The translations under genes and the position numbers were made by a program. A DNA stretch of 64,000 bases from contig NZ_OESZ01000023.1 of NCBI RefSeq assembly GCF_900239345.1, forward strand, positions 124,001 to 188,000. The letters run 5' to 3'. Positions 8,223 to 15,659 of this stretch are shown piece by piece. Below the pieces are notes generated by a model. That model did not search any database, was not told the DNA's origin, and saw only the letters and a program-made list of their open reading frames with translations. Source of the DNA: Tenacibaculum dicentrarchi. GTDB taxonomy: Bacteria > Bacteroidota > Bacteroidia > Flavobacteriales > Flavobacteriaceae. The first letter of the stretch is position 1. Each line of letters starts with the position of its first letter.

Positions 8223-8696
8223 TTATCTAGAAATTTCCATAATCTCAAATTTCATAATACCACTAGGTACTTTAATTTCGGCAATATCGCCTAATTTTTT
8301 CCCTAACAATCCTTTTCCTATAGGTGAATTTACTGATAATTTACCTTTCTTAATATCAGTTTCAGAATCTGCAACTAAAGTGTATGTAAACTCCATACCG
8401 TTAGTTGTATTTTTTAATTTTACGATAGAATGAATCAATATTTTAGATAAATCTAACTGACTCTCATCAATAATACGAGCGTTAGCAACTACATTTTTAA
8501 GCTTCGCAATTTTAGTTTCTAATAAAGATTGCTCTTCTTTTGCAGCATGATACTCTGCATTTTCACTTAAATCTCCTTTATCTATAGCGTCACCAATTTC
8601 TTGAGAAACTCTTGGTCTTTCAACATGCTCTAGTTGTGATAACTCGTCTTTTAATTTTTTTAATCCTTCTGCACTATAATATGATACTTTACTCAT
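8223..8696 (-). CDS. greA: Transcription elongation factor GreA
   Basis: GreA rescues backtracked RNA polymerase by stimulating transcript cleavage in the secondary channel. The ATG at 8696 gives MSKVSYYSAEGLKKLKDELS and 157 residues, the usual GreA size; the longer open frame upstream lacks homology. The N-terminal coiled coil carries GDLSENAEYHAAKEEQSLLE, with the acidic tip residues intact. The FKBP-like C-terminal domain ends in SPIGKGLLGKKLGD and EIKVPSGIMKFEIMEI. It is divergent from the lipoprotein gene at 8803. Confidence 0.96.
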   Translation of the reverse strand: MSKVSYYSAEGLKKLKDELSQLEHVERPRVSQEIGDAIDKGDLSENAEYHAAKEEQSLLETKIAKLKNVVANARIIDESQLDLSKILIHSIVKLKNTTNGMEFTYTLVADSETDIKKGKLSVNSPIGKGLLGKKLGDIAEIKVPSGIMKFEIMEISR

Positions 8697-8802
8697 AATT
8701 TTTAATTTAAAAATCTCATACCGATAGGAATGAGATTGCTTTACAAATATACAAAATATTTGTAAATTCGTAACTTTCCTTAATAAACTCAATTTTTAAA
8801 TA

Positions 8803-9213
8803 ATGAAAAAAATATTTTACCTTTTTATTTTAATAATTACCATCAGCTGTTCTGATAATGTACCTGTTAATAATTGTTTTACAAGTATAGAAATGAATAC
8901 AATTATCGATTTAACATTACCAGAATTTCAAGGATTATTAGTTCCTAATGGTAGCTCTCAAAATAAAATTCAAGGTCGTAATATTTTTATTTTTAGAACA
9001 GGAACTAACGGTTATAAAGCTTTTGACCAACAATGTCCTGAAAATAATTGTGCTGATTTAATGTCTTTTGATGGAGTTCATATTAAATGTCCTTGTGATA
9101 ATAAAAAATACAATTATTTAACTAACGGAGCACCTATTGATAACCAAGGATGTAGTGCTTTAATGTATTTTGTAACACCTATTAATAGCTCACAATTAAG
9201 ATTATCTCGTTAA
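8803..9213 (+). CDS. Small lipoprotein with degenerate Rieske-like fold
   Basis: A 136-residue lipoprotein: MKKIFYLFILIITIS, then a lipobox Cys at 16. The remainder resembles a Rieske ferredoxin domain (FIFRTGTNGYKAFDQQCPEN, GVHIKCPCDNKKYN, LTNGAPIDNQG). However, both cluster histidines are missing: the CxH position is C78-P-E80, and the second site is C96-P-C98 with no His. Four Cys remain (78, 83, 96, 98), so it either binds a different metal or cofactor, or is only structural. It lies divergent from greA and upstream of purK. Confidence 0.7.
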   Translation: MKKIFYLFILIITISCSDNVPVNNCFTSIEMNTIIDLTLPEFQGLLVPNGSSQNKIQGRNIFIFRTGTNGYKAFDQQCPENNCADLMSFDGVHIKCPCDNKKYNYLTNGAPIDNQGCSALMYFVTPINSSQLRLSR

Positions 9214-9240
9214 TTTTATTTATACTAGACTTAAGATTCT

Positions 9241-9248
9241 TATTTTTG
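9241..9248 (+). promoter_or_regulatory. Candidate -7 element (TATTTTTG) for the purK operon
   Basis: TATTTTTG matches TAnnTTTG. The predicted transcription start near 9255 leaves about 25 nt before the TTG start of purK. No clear TTG element is seen at the usual upstream distance. Confidence 0.5.
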
Positions 9249-9279
9249 CGGTAACAACAACATATTAAAATATTTATCC

Positions 9280-10437
9280 TTGAAAAATTATTTTTCTTCA
9301 GACTTTAAACTGGGTGTTCTCGGTGGCGGTCAATTAGGTAGAATGCTACTTACCGAAACACAAAAATTTGATATTTACACCGTTATTTTAGGTGATAACA
9401 ACGAAGCGCCTTGTGCACAAATTTGTAATGAATTTCATCAAGGTGATTTATTTGATTTTGATACCGTTTACAATTTCGGTAAAAAAGTAGATGTATTAAC
9501 TATTGAAATAGAAAATGTTAATATTGATGCACTTGATAAGTTAGAAGCTGAAGGTTTAACTATTTTTCCAAAACCTGCTAACTTAAGAATTATTCAAAAT
9601 AAAGCACGTCAGAAAACTTTTTATAAAGAAAACCAAATTCCTACAGCTGATTTTTCTCGTTTTGCTTTTGTTGATGAATTAAAAAAAGCATACGAAAACA
9701 AACTTATTGAATTTCCTTTTGTTTGGAAAGCAGCACAATTTGGTTATGATGGTACAGGTGTAAAAGTTGTTCGTAATTCTGATGATTTACAATCTTTACC
9801 TGAAGGTGAATGTATTGCTGAAAAATTAGTCCCTTTTAAAAACGAATTAGCTGTTATAGTTGCTAGAAATTCTGATGGCGATATCAAAACATATCCTGTC
9901 GTTGAAATGGAATTTCATCCAGAAGCAAATCAGGTTGAATATGTTATTTGTCCTGCTAGAATAGATGAATCAGTAGCAAAAAAAGCACAAGAAGTTGCCT
10001 TAAAAGTTGCTAAAACTTTAGACTTCGTCGGATTATTAGCTGTTGAAATGTTTCAAACTTCAACTGATGAAATTTTAGTAAATGAAGTAGCTCCACGTAC
10101 TCATAATTCTGGACATTATTCAATTGAAGCAAGTTATACCAATCAATTTGAACAACATTTACGTAGTATTTTAAATCTTCCTTTAGGAAATACCGATAGT
10201 AAAGTTGCCGGAATTATGGTAAATTTAGTTGGTGAAGAAGGATATACAGGTGATGTTGTGTATGAAAACATGAATACAATTTTAAAAATTGATGGTGTTA
10301 CTCCACATATTTACGGAAAAAAGACTACAAAACCTTTCCGAAAAATGGGACACGTAACAATTGTTAATGAAGATATTGATATCGCAAGACAAGTTGCACA
10401 ACAAGTAAAAGAAACAATTCGAGTTATTAGTAAATAA
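9280..10437 (+). CDS. purK: 5-(carboxyamino)imidazole ribonucleotide synthase
   Basis: PurK uses ATP and bicarbonate to carboxylate AIR to N5-CAIR in purine synthesis. The 385-residue ATP-grasp protein has LGVLGGGQLGRMLLTE at the N-terminus, FPFVWKAAQFGYDGTGVKV in the ATP-grasp lid, ECIAEKLVPFKNELAVIVAR, and EMFQTSTDEILVNEVAPRTH with the metal-binding residues. The best start is TTG at 9280, which gives the full N-terminus. purE, whose product uses N5-CAIR, lies 1.9 kb downstream, separated by two unrelated genes; in many genomes the two are adjacent. Confidence 0.96.
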   Translation: MKNYFSSDFKLGVLGGGQLGRMLLTETQKFDIYTVILGDNNEAPCAQICNEFHQGDLFDFDTVYNFGKKVDVLTIEIENVNIDALDKLEAEGLTIFPKPANLRIIQNKARQKTFYKENQIPTADFSRFAFVDELKKAYENKLIEFPFVWKAAQFGYDGTGVKVVRNSDDLQSLPEGECIAEKLVPFKNELAVIVARNSDGDIKTYPVVEMEFHPEANQVEYVICPARIDESVAKKAQEVALKVAKTLDFVGLLAVEMFQTSTDEILVNEVAPRTHNSGHYSIEASYTNQFEQHLRSILNLPLGNTDSKVAGIMVNLVGEEGYTGDVVYENMNTILKIDGVTPHIYGKKTTKPFRKMGHVTIVNEDIDIARQVAQQVKETIRVISK

Positions 10438-10458
10438 TATTTTTATTCAACTCCAAAA

Positions 10459-11730
10459 ATGAAGATTTCAAAATTAAAAATAGCACAGTATAAACACCTA
10501 GAAAATCTAGATTTTGATTTTACCTATCAAAGTGGAGAACGAAAAGGTGAGCCTTTAGATAAAATCTGTTTTATTGGGCAAAGTGCTACTGGAAAAACTA
10601 ATTTATTGGAGTTGATTAAAAATCAGTGTATTTTAATTAACTCTACTTTGATAAATGAAACTTACTTTTCCTTTGAATCTAATTTCTTTCTTGATAAAAA
10701 TAAATTATGTGAAGTATCATTTAATTTGAATAAAGAAGTTGTTACATTATCTTTTGATAAACTAATTTATAACGGGAAATTATTAAAACCTGCAAATTCA
10801 GGAGCCTTTCTAAGTTTAATTTCTTTAGAAAAAAAATCAAAATTACATTATTTCAAAGCAAATATTATTTCAGATGAAAATATTGAAGTATTTACAGAAA
10901 ACCCTATAAATTTAATTGAAAAATATCCTAATATAACCAATGATGATGCCGATAAATTAATTCACATTTTTGATAATAAGGTTTCAAAAGAAATATGGTT
11001 ATCACTTATAAAAGACATTCTTGAGTACAGGAAAAAGTTTACTCAAAAAATGTCAGAACTGATTCATAAAGGTTTATTAAATGACCAAAAAAAATTAAGT
11101 ATTGAGTTTTCAAAATGGCAAAAAGAAAATCCTAATAAGTTGATGGAATTTGCTGATAAATTTAATCCTTTATTAGAAAGATTAAATTTAGAAGTTGACT
11201 TAGTTAATACCGAATATTCCATTCCTATCATCAATAAAAGAAATGAAGAAATAATTCCAATACAACACACAAGTACTGGAACTAAAGGATTATTACTTTC
11301 TTTTTTGCCGTTATTCAAATTAAATACCAAAGATTCAATCATATTAATGGATGAACCTGAGCGTTCTTTATATCCTGATATGCAAATGTCTTTGATGGAA
11401 CATTATCAAAATCTTGCTCCAGATGCGCAGTTTATTGTAGCCACACATTCTCCTTTTATTGCCGCTTCTTTTGAACCTGAAGAACGCTTTATTTTATATT
11501 TTGATGAAGATGGTAAAGTTGCCGTTAAAAGAGGAAGTTCTCCAATTGGCGATGACCCAAACGATTTGCTAAAAAATGATTTTGGAATTAATTATTACAA
11601 TAAACACGGGCAAAATGCTTACAAAAAATACCTGAATTTAAAACAGGCTATTCCAAAGGAAAAAGATACTGAAAAGAAGAAAAAGATGCTTTTTGAATTT
11701 ATGAAACTAGGAGATGCTTATAATTTTTAG
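10459..11730 (+). CDS. AAA/ABC-type ATPase, PtuA/OLD-like (candidate Septu-type defence component)
   Basis: A 423-residue cytosolic ATPase of the RecF/SMC/OLD class. Walker A is G40-T47 (GQSATGKT), an ABC-like signature (TSTGTKGLLL) lies about residue 270-280, Walker B is ILMDEPERSLYPD with D298 and E299, and the switch His is H330 in ATHSPF. There is no TOPRIM domain; the C-terminus is a Lys-rich helical tail. It is followed after 2 nt by an HNH protein, the pairing seen in Septu (PtuA-PtuB) and retron-associated effectors. It sits between purK and purE with only 21 nt after purK and no visible promoter of its own. The ATPase call is firm; the defence role is inferred. Confidence 0.75.
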   Translation: MKISKLKIAQYKHLENLDFDFTYQSGERKGEPLDKICFIGQSATGKTNLLELIKNQCILINSTLINETYFSFESNFFLDKNKLCEVSFNLNKEVVTLSFDKLIYNGKLLKPANSGAFLSLISLEKKSKLHYFKANIISDENIEVFTENPINLIEKYPNITNDDADKLIHIFDNKVSKEIWLSLIKDILEYRKKFTQKMSELIHKGLLNDQKKLSIEFSKWQKENPNKLMEFADKFNPLLERLNLEVDLVNTEYSIPIINKRNEEIIPIQHTSTGTKGLLLSFLPLFKLNTKDSIILMDEPERSLYPDMQMSLMEHYQNLAPDAQFIVATHSPFIAASFEPEERFILYFDEDGKVAVKRGSSPIGDDPNDLLKNDFGINYYNKHGQNAYKKYLNLKQAIPKEKDTEKKKKMLFEFMKLGDAYNF

Positions 11731-11732
11731 GT

Positions 11733-12323
11733 ATGAAAAGAAGCATAAAAAAAGAGGATTCTAAAATTCTAAAAGAAAACTTAAATTATATTGTTGGAAA
11801 TTCTGCAAATAATAAAAAAATTTCTAATATTTTATACAAAGAGCAAAAAGGATTTTGTGCTTATACAGAAAAATATATTGGCAGAACAGATGCGAAAGAT
11901 ATCGAGCATTTTAACCCAAGATTAAAAGGAAAAGAAGCAGATTCTTATCAAAATTGGTTTTTAGTTAAACATCAATGGAATAAAGAAAAATCTTCTAAAT
12001 GGAAGCAACCTATTTTACATCCAACAGATGCCACTTTTGAAGATAGAATTTTATACCAAGATAGTCATTATTTTTTAGCTGATTCAAACGATATTGAAGC
12101 TAAAAATCTTATTGATTTACTTCAATTAGATGATCTTCTTTTAGCAGAGGAAAGAAAAAAATATATAAAGAGAAAAGAAGTATATATTAAACTTTCTGGT
12201 AAATCTGCAACTATTTTCTTTAAAACATTAATTAATGACGATATTAATGCTGTTAATTATTTAAGAGCTATCAACGAAGAATTTAATATCAATATTTGGG
12301 AATTACTTCCTGAAATTCAATAA
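11733..12323 (+). CDS. HNH-type nuclease, PtuB-like partner of the ATPase
   Basis: A 196-residue protein with an HNH/beta-beta-alpha core. C42 lies in FCAYTEKYIG, DIEHFNPR supplies the general-base His (H59), SYQNWF the Asn (N74) and WNKEKSSKW the third element (N83). Retron and Septu PtuB proteins usually read CxYC and EHFRP; here the second Cys of CxxC is replaced by Thr45, so the zinc knuckle is altered. It probably cleaves nucleic acid under control of the upstream ATPase. Translation is likely coupled, with 2 nt between the genes. purE follows 25 nt downstream. Confidence 0.65.
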   Translation: MKRSIKKEDSKILKENLNYIVGNSANNKKISNILYKEQKGFCAYTEKYIGRTDAKDIEHFNPRLKGKEADSYQNWFLVKHQWNKEKSSKWKQPILHPTDATFEDRILYQDSHYFLADSNDIEAKNLIDLLQLDDLLLAEERKKYIKRKEVYIKLSGKSATIFFKTLINDDINAVNYLRAINEEFNINIWELLPEIQ

Positions 12324-12348
12324 AAAAACAACATAAAAACATAAAATT

Positions 12349-12828
12349 ATGGTAGGTATTATAATGGGAAGTGATTCTGATCTTCCAATCATGCAAGAAG
12401 CAATCGATATTTTAGAAAGCTTTGATATCAAAATAGAAGTAGATATTGTTTCTGCTCACAGAACTCCTGAAAAATTAGTTGATTATTCTAAAAATGCTCA
12501 CAAACGTGGTATTCAAGTAATTATTGCAGGTGCAGGTGGAGCAGCTCATTTACCAGGAATGGTAGCAAGTATGAGTCCGTTACCAATAATTGGAGTTCCT
12601 GTAAAAAGCAGAAATTCTATTGATGGATGGGATTCTGTTTTATCAATATTACAAATGCCAGGAGGAGTTCCTGTGGCAACTGTTGCTTTAGATGGTGCAA
12701 AAAATGCAGGTATTTTAGCAGCCCAAATTATTGGTGCTTCCGATGCTACAATTTTAGATAAAATTATCGCTTACAAAGAAGAATTAAAACTAAAGGTTGA
12801 AAAAGCGTCTGAAAGAGTACGTAAATAA
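12349..12828 (+). CDS. purE: N5-carboxyaminoimidazole ribonucleotide mutase
   Basis: PurE rearranges N5-CAIR to CAIR, the step after PurK. The 159-residue protein shows IIMGSDSDLPIMQEAIDIL, VSAHRTPEKLVDYS with the active-site His, IIAGAGGAAHLPGMVAS, and IGVPVKSRNSIDGWDSVLSI. The length is typical of the class I enzyme. It is the last gene of the purK-ATPase-HNH-purE unit and is followed by a terminator. Confidence 0.97.
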   Translation: MVGIIMGSDSDLPIMQEAIDILESFDIKIEVDIVSAHRTPEKLVDYSKNAHKRGIQVIIAGAGGAAHLPGMVASMSPLPIIGVPVKSRNSIDGWDSVLSILQMPGGVPVATVALDGAKNAGILAAQIIGASDATILDKIIAYKEELKLKVEKASERVRK

Positions 12829-12850
12829 AAAGTAAATCTTTATAAATATC

Positions 12851-12887
12851 AAACCTCATCAGTTTTAAAAATTGGTGAGGTTTTTTT
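12851..12887 (+). terminator. Rho-independent terminator after purE
   Basis: AAACCTCA (12851-12858) pairs with TGAGGTTT (12876-12883), followed by a run of T residues. It closes the purine unit. Confidence 0.85.
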
Positions 12888-12970
12888 ATTAAGTACTTTT
12901 TTAAAACTTATTTTCTACAAGTAATTTCGTTATTTTTACTTTTTTATTCATTTTAAAACGCACTTATTTA

Positions 12971-14992
12971 ATGAATCCTTTATTACAAGATTTTAAAACA
13001 CCTCCTTTTTCTCAAATAGAAGAAAAACACTATAAACCAGCTATTGAAAAAGCAATCGAATTAGCAAAAGAAGAAATTAACACAATTGTTAAAAATTCTG
13101 ATGTTCCATCATTTGAAAATACAACTGTTGCTTTAGATTTTGCAGGCGAAAAATTAAATAAAATTACATCAATTTTTTTCAATTTAAATTCTGCTGAAAC
13201 TAATGATGAAATTCAAAAAATAGCCAAAGATATTTCACCTTTATTAAGTGAGTTCAGAAATGACATTACTTTAAATCAAGCTCTTTTTAATAGAGTTAAA
13301 AGTGTTTATCAAACTAAAGATTCTTTAAATTTAACACCAGAGCAACAAACGTTACTAGACAAGCAATACAAGAGTTTTGCTAGAAACGGTGCTAATTTAA
13401 ACGATACTGATAAAACAGAATTACGTAAAATTGATGCAGAATTGTCTAAATTATCATTACAATTTGGTGAAAATGTTTTAGCAGAAACCAATGCTTTTCA
13501 AATGCATTTAACTGATGAAAATGATTTATCAGGATTACCAGAAAGTGTAAAAGAAGCAGCTGCAGAAATTGCAAAATCAAAAGAAAAAGAAGGTTGGATT
13601 TTTACCTTAGATTATCCAAGCTATATTCCTTTTATGACTTATGCCGATAATAGAGAATTACGTAAAAAATTCGCTATTTCAGCTGGTAAAAAAGCTTTTC
13701 AAGATAATAAATACAATAATGAACAAGTCGTTTTGGATATTGTAAATCTTCGTTATAAAAGAGCTAATTTATTAGGATATAAAACCCACGCTCATTTTGT
13801 TTTAGAAGAAAGAATGGCGGAAAATCCTGAAAAAGTTTTATCATTTTCTAATGACTTATTGAAAAAAGCAAAACCTGCTGCAAAACGTGAATTTGATAAT
13901 TTAGAAGCCTACGCTAAAAAATTAGACGGTATCGATGAGCTTCAAAAATGGGATGGCGCTTATTATTCTGAAAAATTAAAGAAAGAGCTTTTTTCTTTAG
14001 ATCAAGAATTATTGAAGCCTTATTTCAAATTAGAAAATGTAATTGATGGTGCTTTTGAAATAGCAAATAGATTATTCGATTTAAAATTTGAAGAAATTAC
14101 ATCAATAGATAAATATCACGAAGACGTAAAAACATACAATGTTACCGATACTAACGGAAATTTTGTATCACATTTTTATGCGGATTTTCACCCAAGAAAA
14201 GGAAAAAGAAACGGTGCTTGGATGACTTCTTATAAATCGCAACAAATTAAAAATGATATTAACGAGCGTCCGCAAGTTTCTATTGTTTGTAATTTTACCA
14301 AACCAACCGAAACAAAACCTTCTTTATTAACTTTTAACGAAGTCACTACCCTATTCCATGAATTTGGACACGCACTTCATGGAATGCTTGCTAATACAAC
14401 GTACACAAGTTTATCAGGAACTTCGGTTTCTTGGGATTTTGTAGAGTTGCCAAGTCAGGTTTTAGAAAATTGGTGTTACGAAAAAGATGCTTTAGAATTA
14501 TTTGCAAAGCATTATGAAACTGGTGAAACAATTCCGATGGAATATGTGGAGAAAATTAAAGAATCTGCTAGTTTTCATGAAGGAATGCAAACATTACGTC
14601 AGTTAAGTTTTGGATTATTAGATATGCAATGGCACGGTAACGAATCACCAGAAACAATTAAATCGGTTAAAGAATTTGAAAATAATGCTTTTGCTGATAC
14701 TAAATTATATCCTGAAGTTGCCGAAAATTGTATGAGTACAGCTTTTTCTCATATTTTTCAAGGAGGATATTCTGCTGGATATTACTCGTATAAATGGGCA
14801 GAAGTTTTAGATGCCGATGCTTTTGAATATTTCCTAGAAAAAGGAATTTTCAACAAAGAAGTGGCTAATAAATTTAAGGAAAATGTACTTTCAAAAGGTG
14901 GAACAGAAAAACCAATGGAATTATACAAACGCTTTAGAGGAAAAGAACCAAAACCAGATGCACTTTTAAAACGTGCTGGATTAATTTCATAA
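12971..14992 (+). CDS. M3 family oligopeptidase / peptidyl-dipeptidase
   Basis: A 673-residue cytosolic zinc peptidase. The catalytic motif HEFGH is at residues 463-467 (FHEFGHALHGML), followed by the third-ligand region SWDFVELPSQVLENW. SHFYADFHPRKGKRNGAW and the C-terminal FQGGYSAGYYSYKWAEVLDA are M3 (Dcp/OpdA) signatures. No signal peptide is seen, so it likely trims intracellular peptides. It is monocistronic, closed by a very strong hairpin. Confidence 0.94.
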   Translation: MNPLLQDFKTPPFSQIEEKHYKPAIEKAIELAKEEINTIVKNSDVPSFENTTVALDFAGEKLNKITSIFFNLNSAETNDEIQKIAKDISPLLSEFRNDITLNQALFNRVKSVYQTKDSLNLTPEQQTLLDKQYKSFARNGANLNDTDKTELRKIDAELSKLSLQFGENVLAETNAFQMHLTDENDLSGLPESVKEAAAEIAKSKEKEGWIFTLDYPSYIPFMTYADNRELRKKFAISAGKKAFQDNKYNNEQVVLDIVNLRYKRANLLGYKTHAHFVLEERMAENPEKVLSFSNDLLKKAKPAAKREFDNLEAYAKKLDGIDELQKWDGAYYSEKLKKELFSLDQELLKPYFKLENVIDGAFEIANRLFDLKFEEITSIDKYHEDVKTYNVTDTNGNFVSHFYADFHPRKGKRNGAWMTSYKSQQIKNDINERPQVSIVCNFTKPTETKPSLLTFNEVTTLFHEFGHALHGMLANTTYTSLSGTSVSWDFVELPSQVLENWCYEKDALELFAKHYETGETIPMEYVEKIKESASFHEGMQTLRQLSFGLLDMQWHGNESPETIKSVKEFENNAFADTKLYPEVAENCMSTAFSHIFQGGYSAGYYSYKWAEVLDADAFEYFLEKGIFNKEVANKFKENVLSKGGTEKPMELYKRFRGKEPKPDALLKRAGLIS

Positions 14993-15001
14993 AAAATAAA
15001 C

Positions 15002-15052
15002 AATCAATAATTACGGATTATAAAATTATAATCCGTAATTATTGATTTTACA
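15002..15052 (+). terminator. Strong hairpin terminator, 21-bp perfect stem
   Basis: The arms 15002-15022 and 15027-15047 are perfectly complementary with a 4-nt loop and end in T residues. This is the longest perfect inverted repeat I noticed in the window. It marks the boundary between the M3 peptidase and the metal-uptake-like block. Confidence 0.85.
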
Positions 15053-15112
15053 TATCTCGTAAAAAAACACAAATTTTAACAGAACTATTTACTCCTTATT
15101 TAATTTATAACT

Positions 15113-15120
15113 TACCTTTG
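15113..15120 (+). promoter_or_regulatory. Candidate -7 element (TACCTTTG)
   Basis: TACCTTTG fits TAnnTTTG and lies 18 nt before the ATG of the His-rich gene, so it could start the whole accessory block. No TTG element is obvious upstream, which may mean activator control. Confidence 0.5.
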
Positions 15121-15137
15121 CTTTTTTTAATAAATAA

Positions 15138-15473
15138 ATGGTCGTAAAACAAAATAGTTTCTTAAGTAAAATCACCGCTATATTTTTGGTGTTTCTTCTT
15201 ATGCTTCCTAGTATTGTTAAAGCAAGCCATCATCATGAAAATGATGAGCACCATAATTGTAAAGAAAAATTAACACACTTACACGAGTCTGTAAACGATC
15301 ATTGTGATGTATGTTACTTTGCGTTTTCTTCGTTTAATTTTTCATCGAATATTTTTACCGAAGCAGTAACTTTTACTGCTAATAAAATTGTTATTGAAAA
15401 TTATAAATCAATAACCTTATCTTTTTGTTATTCTTCCATTAAAAGATTAAGAGCACCGCCTACTATTGCTTAA
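15138..15473 (+). CDS. His/Cys-rich exported small protein
   Basis: A 111-residue protein with a signal peptide (about residues 1-29, hydrophobic ITAIFLVFLLMLPSIVKA). The mature part begins with a metal-ligand-dense stretch: H31-33, H38, H39, C41, H47, H49, H55, C56 and C59, in segments such as SHHHENDEHHNCKEK and VNDHCDVCYF. The C-terminus is hydrophobic/basic and ends in RLRAPPTIA. It resembles the short DUF2946-like proteins often found before TonB receptors for metals. Periplasmic or surface metal binding (Zn or Cu) is inferred. It lies 186 nt upstream of the receptor. Confidence 0.6.
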   Translation: MVVKQNSFLSKITAIFLVFLLMLPSIVKASHHHENDEHHNCKEKLTHLHESVNDHCDVCYFAFSSFNFSSNIFTEAVTFTANKIVIENYKSITLSFCYSSIKRLRAPPTIA

Positions 15474-15659
15474 ATATTTATGCTTTTTATTTAGCTATTA
15501 TACAATAATCAACCTAAATTAGTTGATGATGTTTTTGTGTGATTTATTTATCGGTATAAATATCTATTCTTCAATCTGTTTCAGCATTAAATACCCGTTT
15601 AAAAAACCTGTATTCAACTGTAAAACAACCACTTACTTTTTATTATTTTTTAGATCATT

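Noticed and set aside
8697..8792. N-terminal extension of GreA from an upstream start
   Set aside because: The added residues have no homology, and the ATG at 8696 gives the standard GreA length.
10437..12349. Direct repeats marking insertion of the ATPase-HNH pair
   Set aside because: I compared the purK-ATPase and HNH-purE junctions by eye and found no convincing repeat.
15002..15047. 21-bp perfect inverted repeat considered as an attachment site or transposon end
   Set aside because: It directly follows a stop codon, has a 4-nt loop and ends in T residues, so a terminator explains it; no recombinase is nearby.
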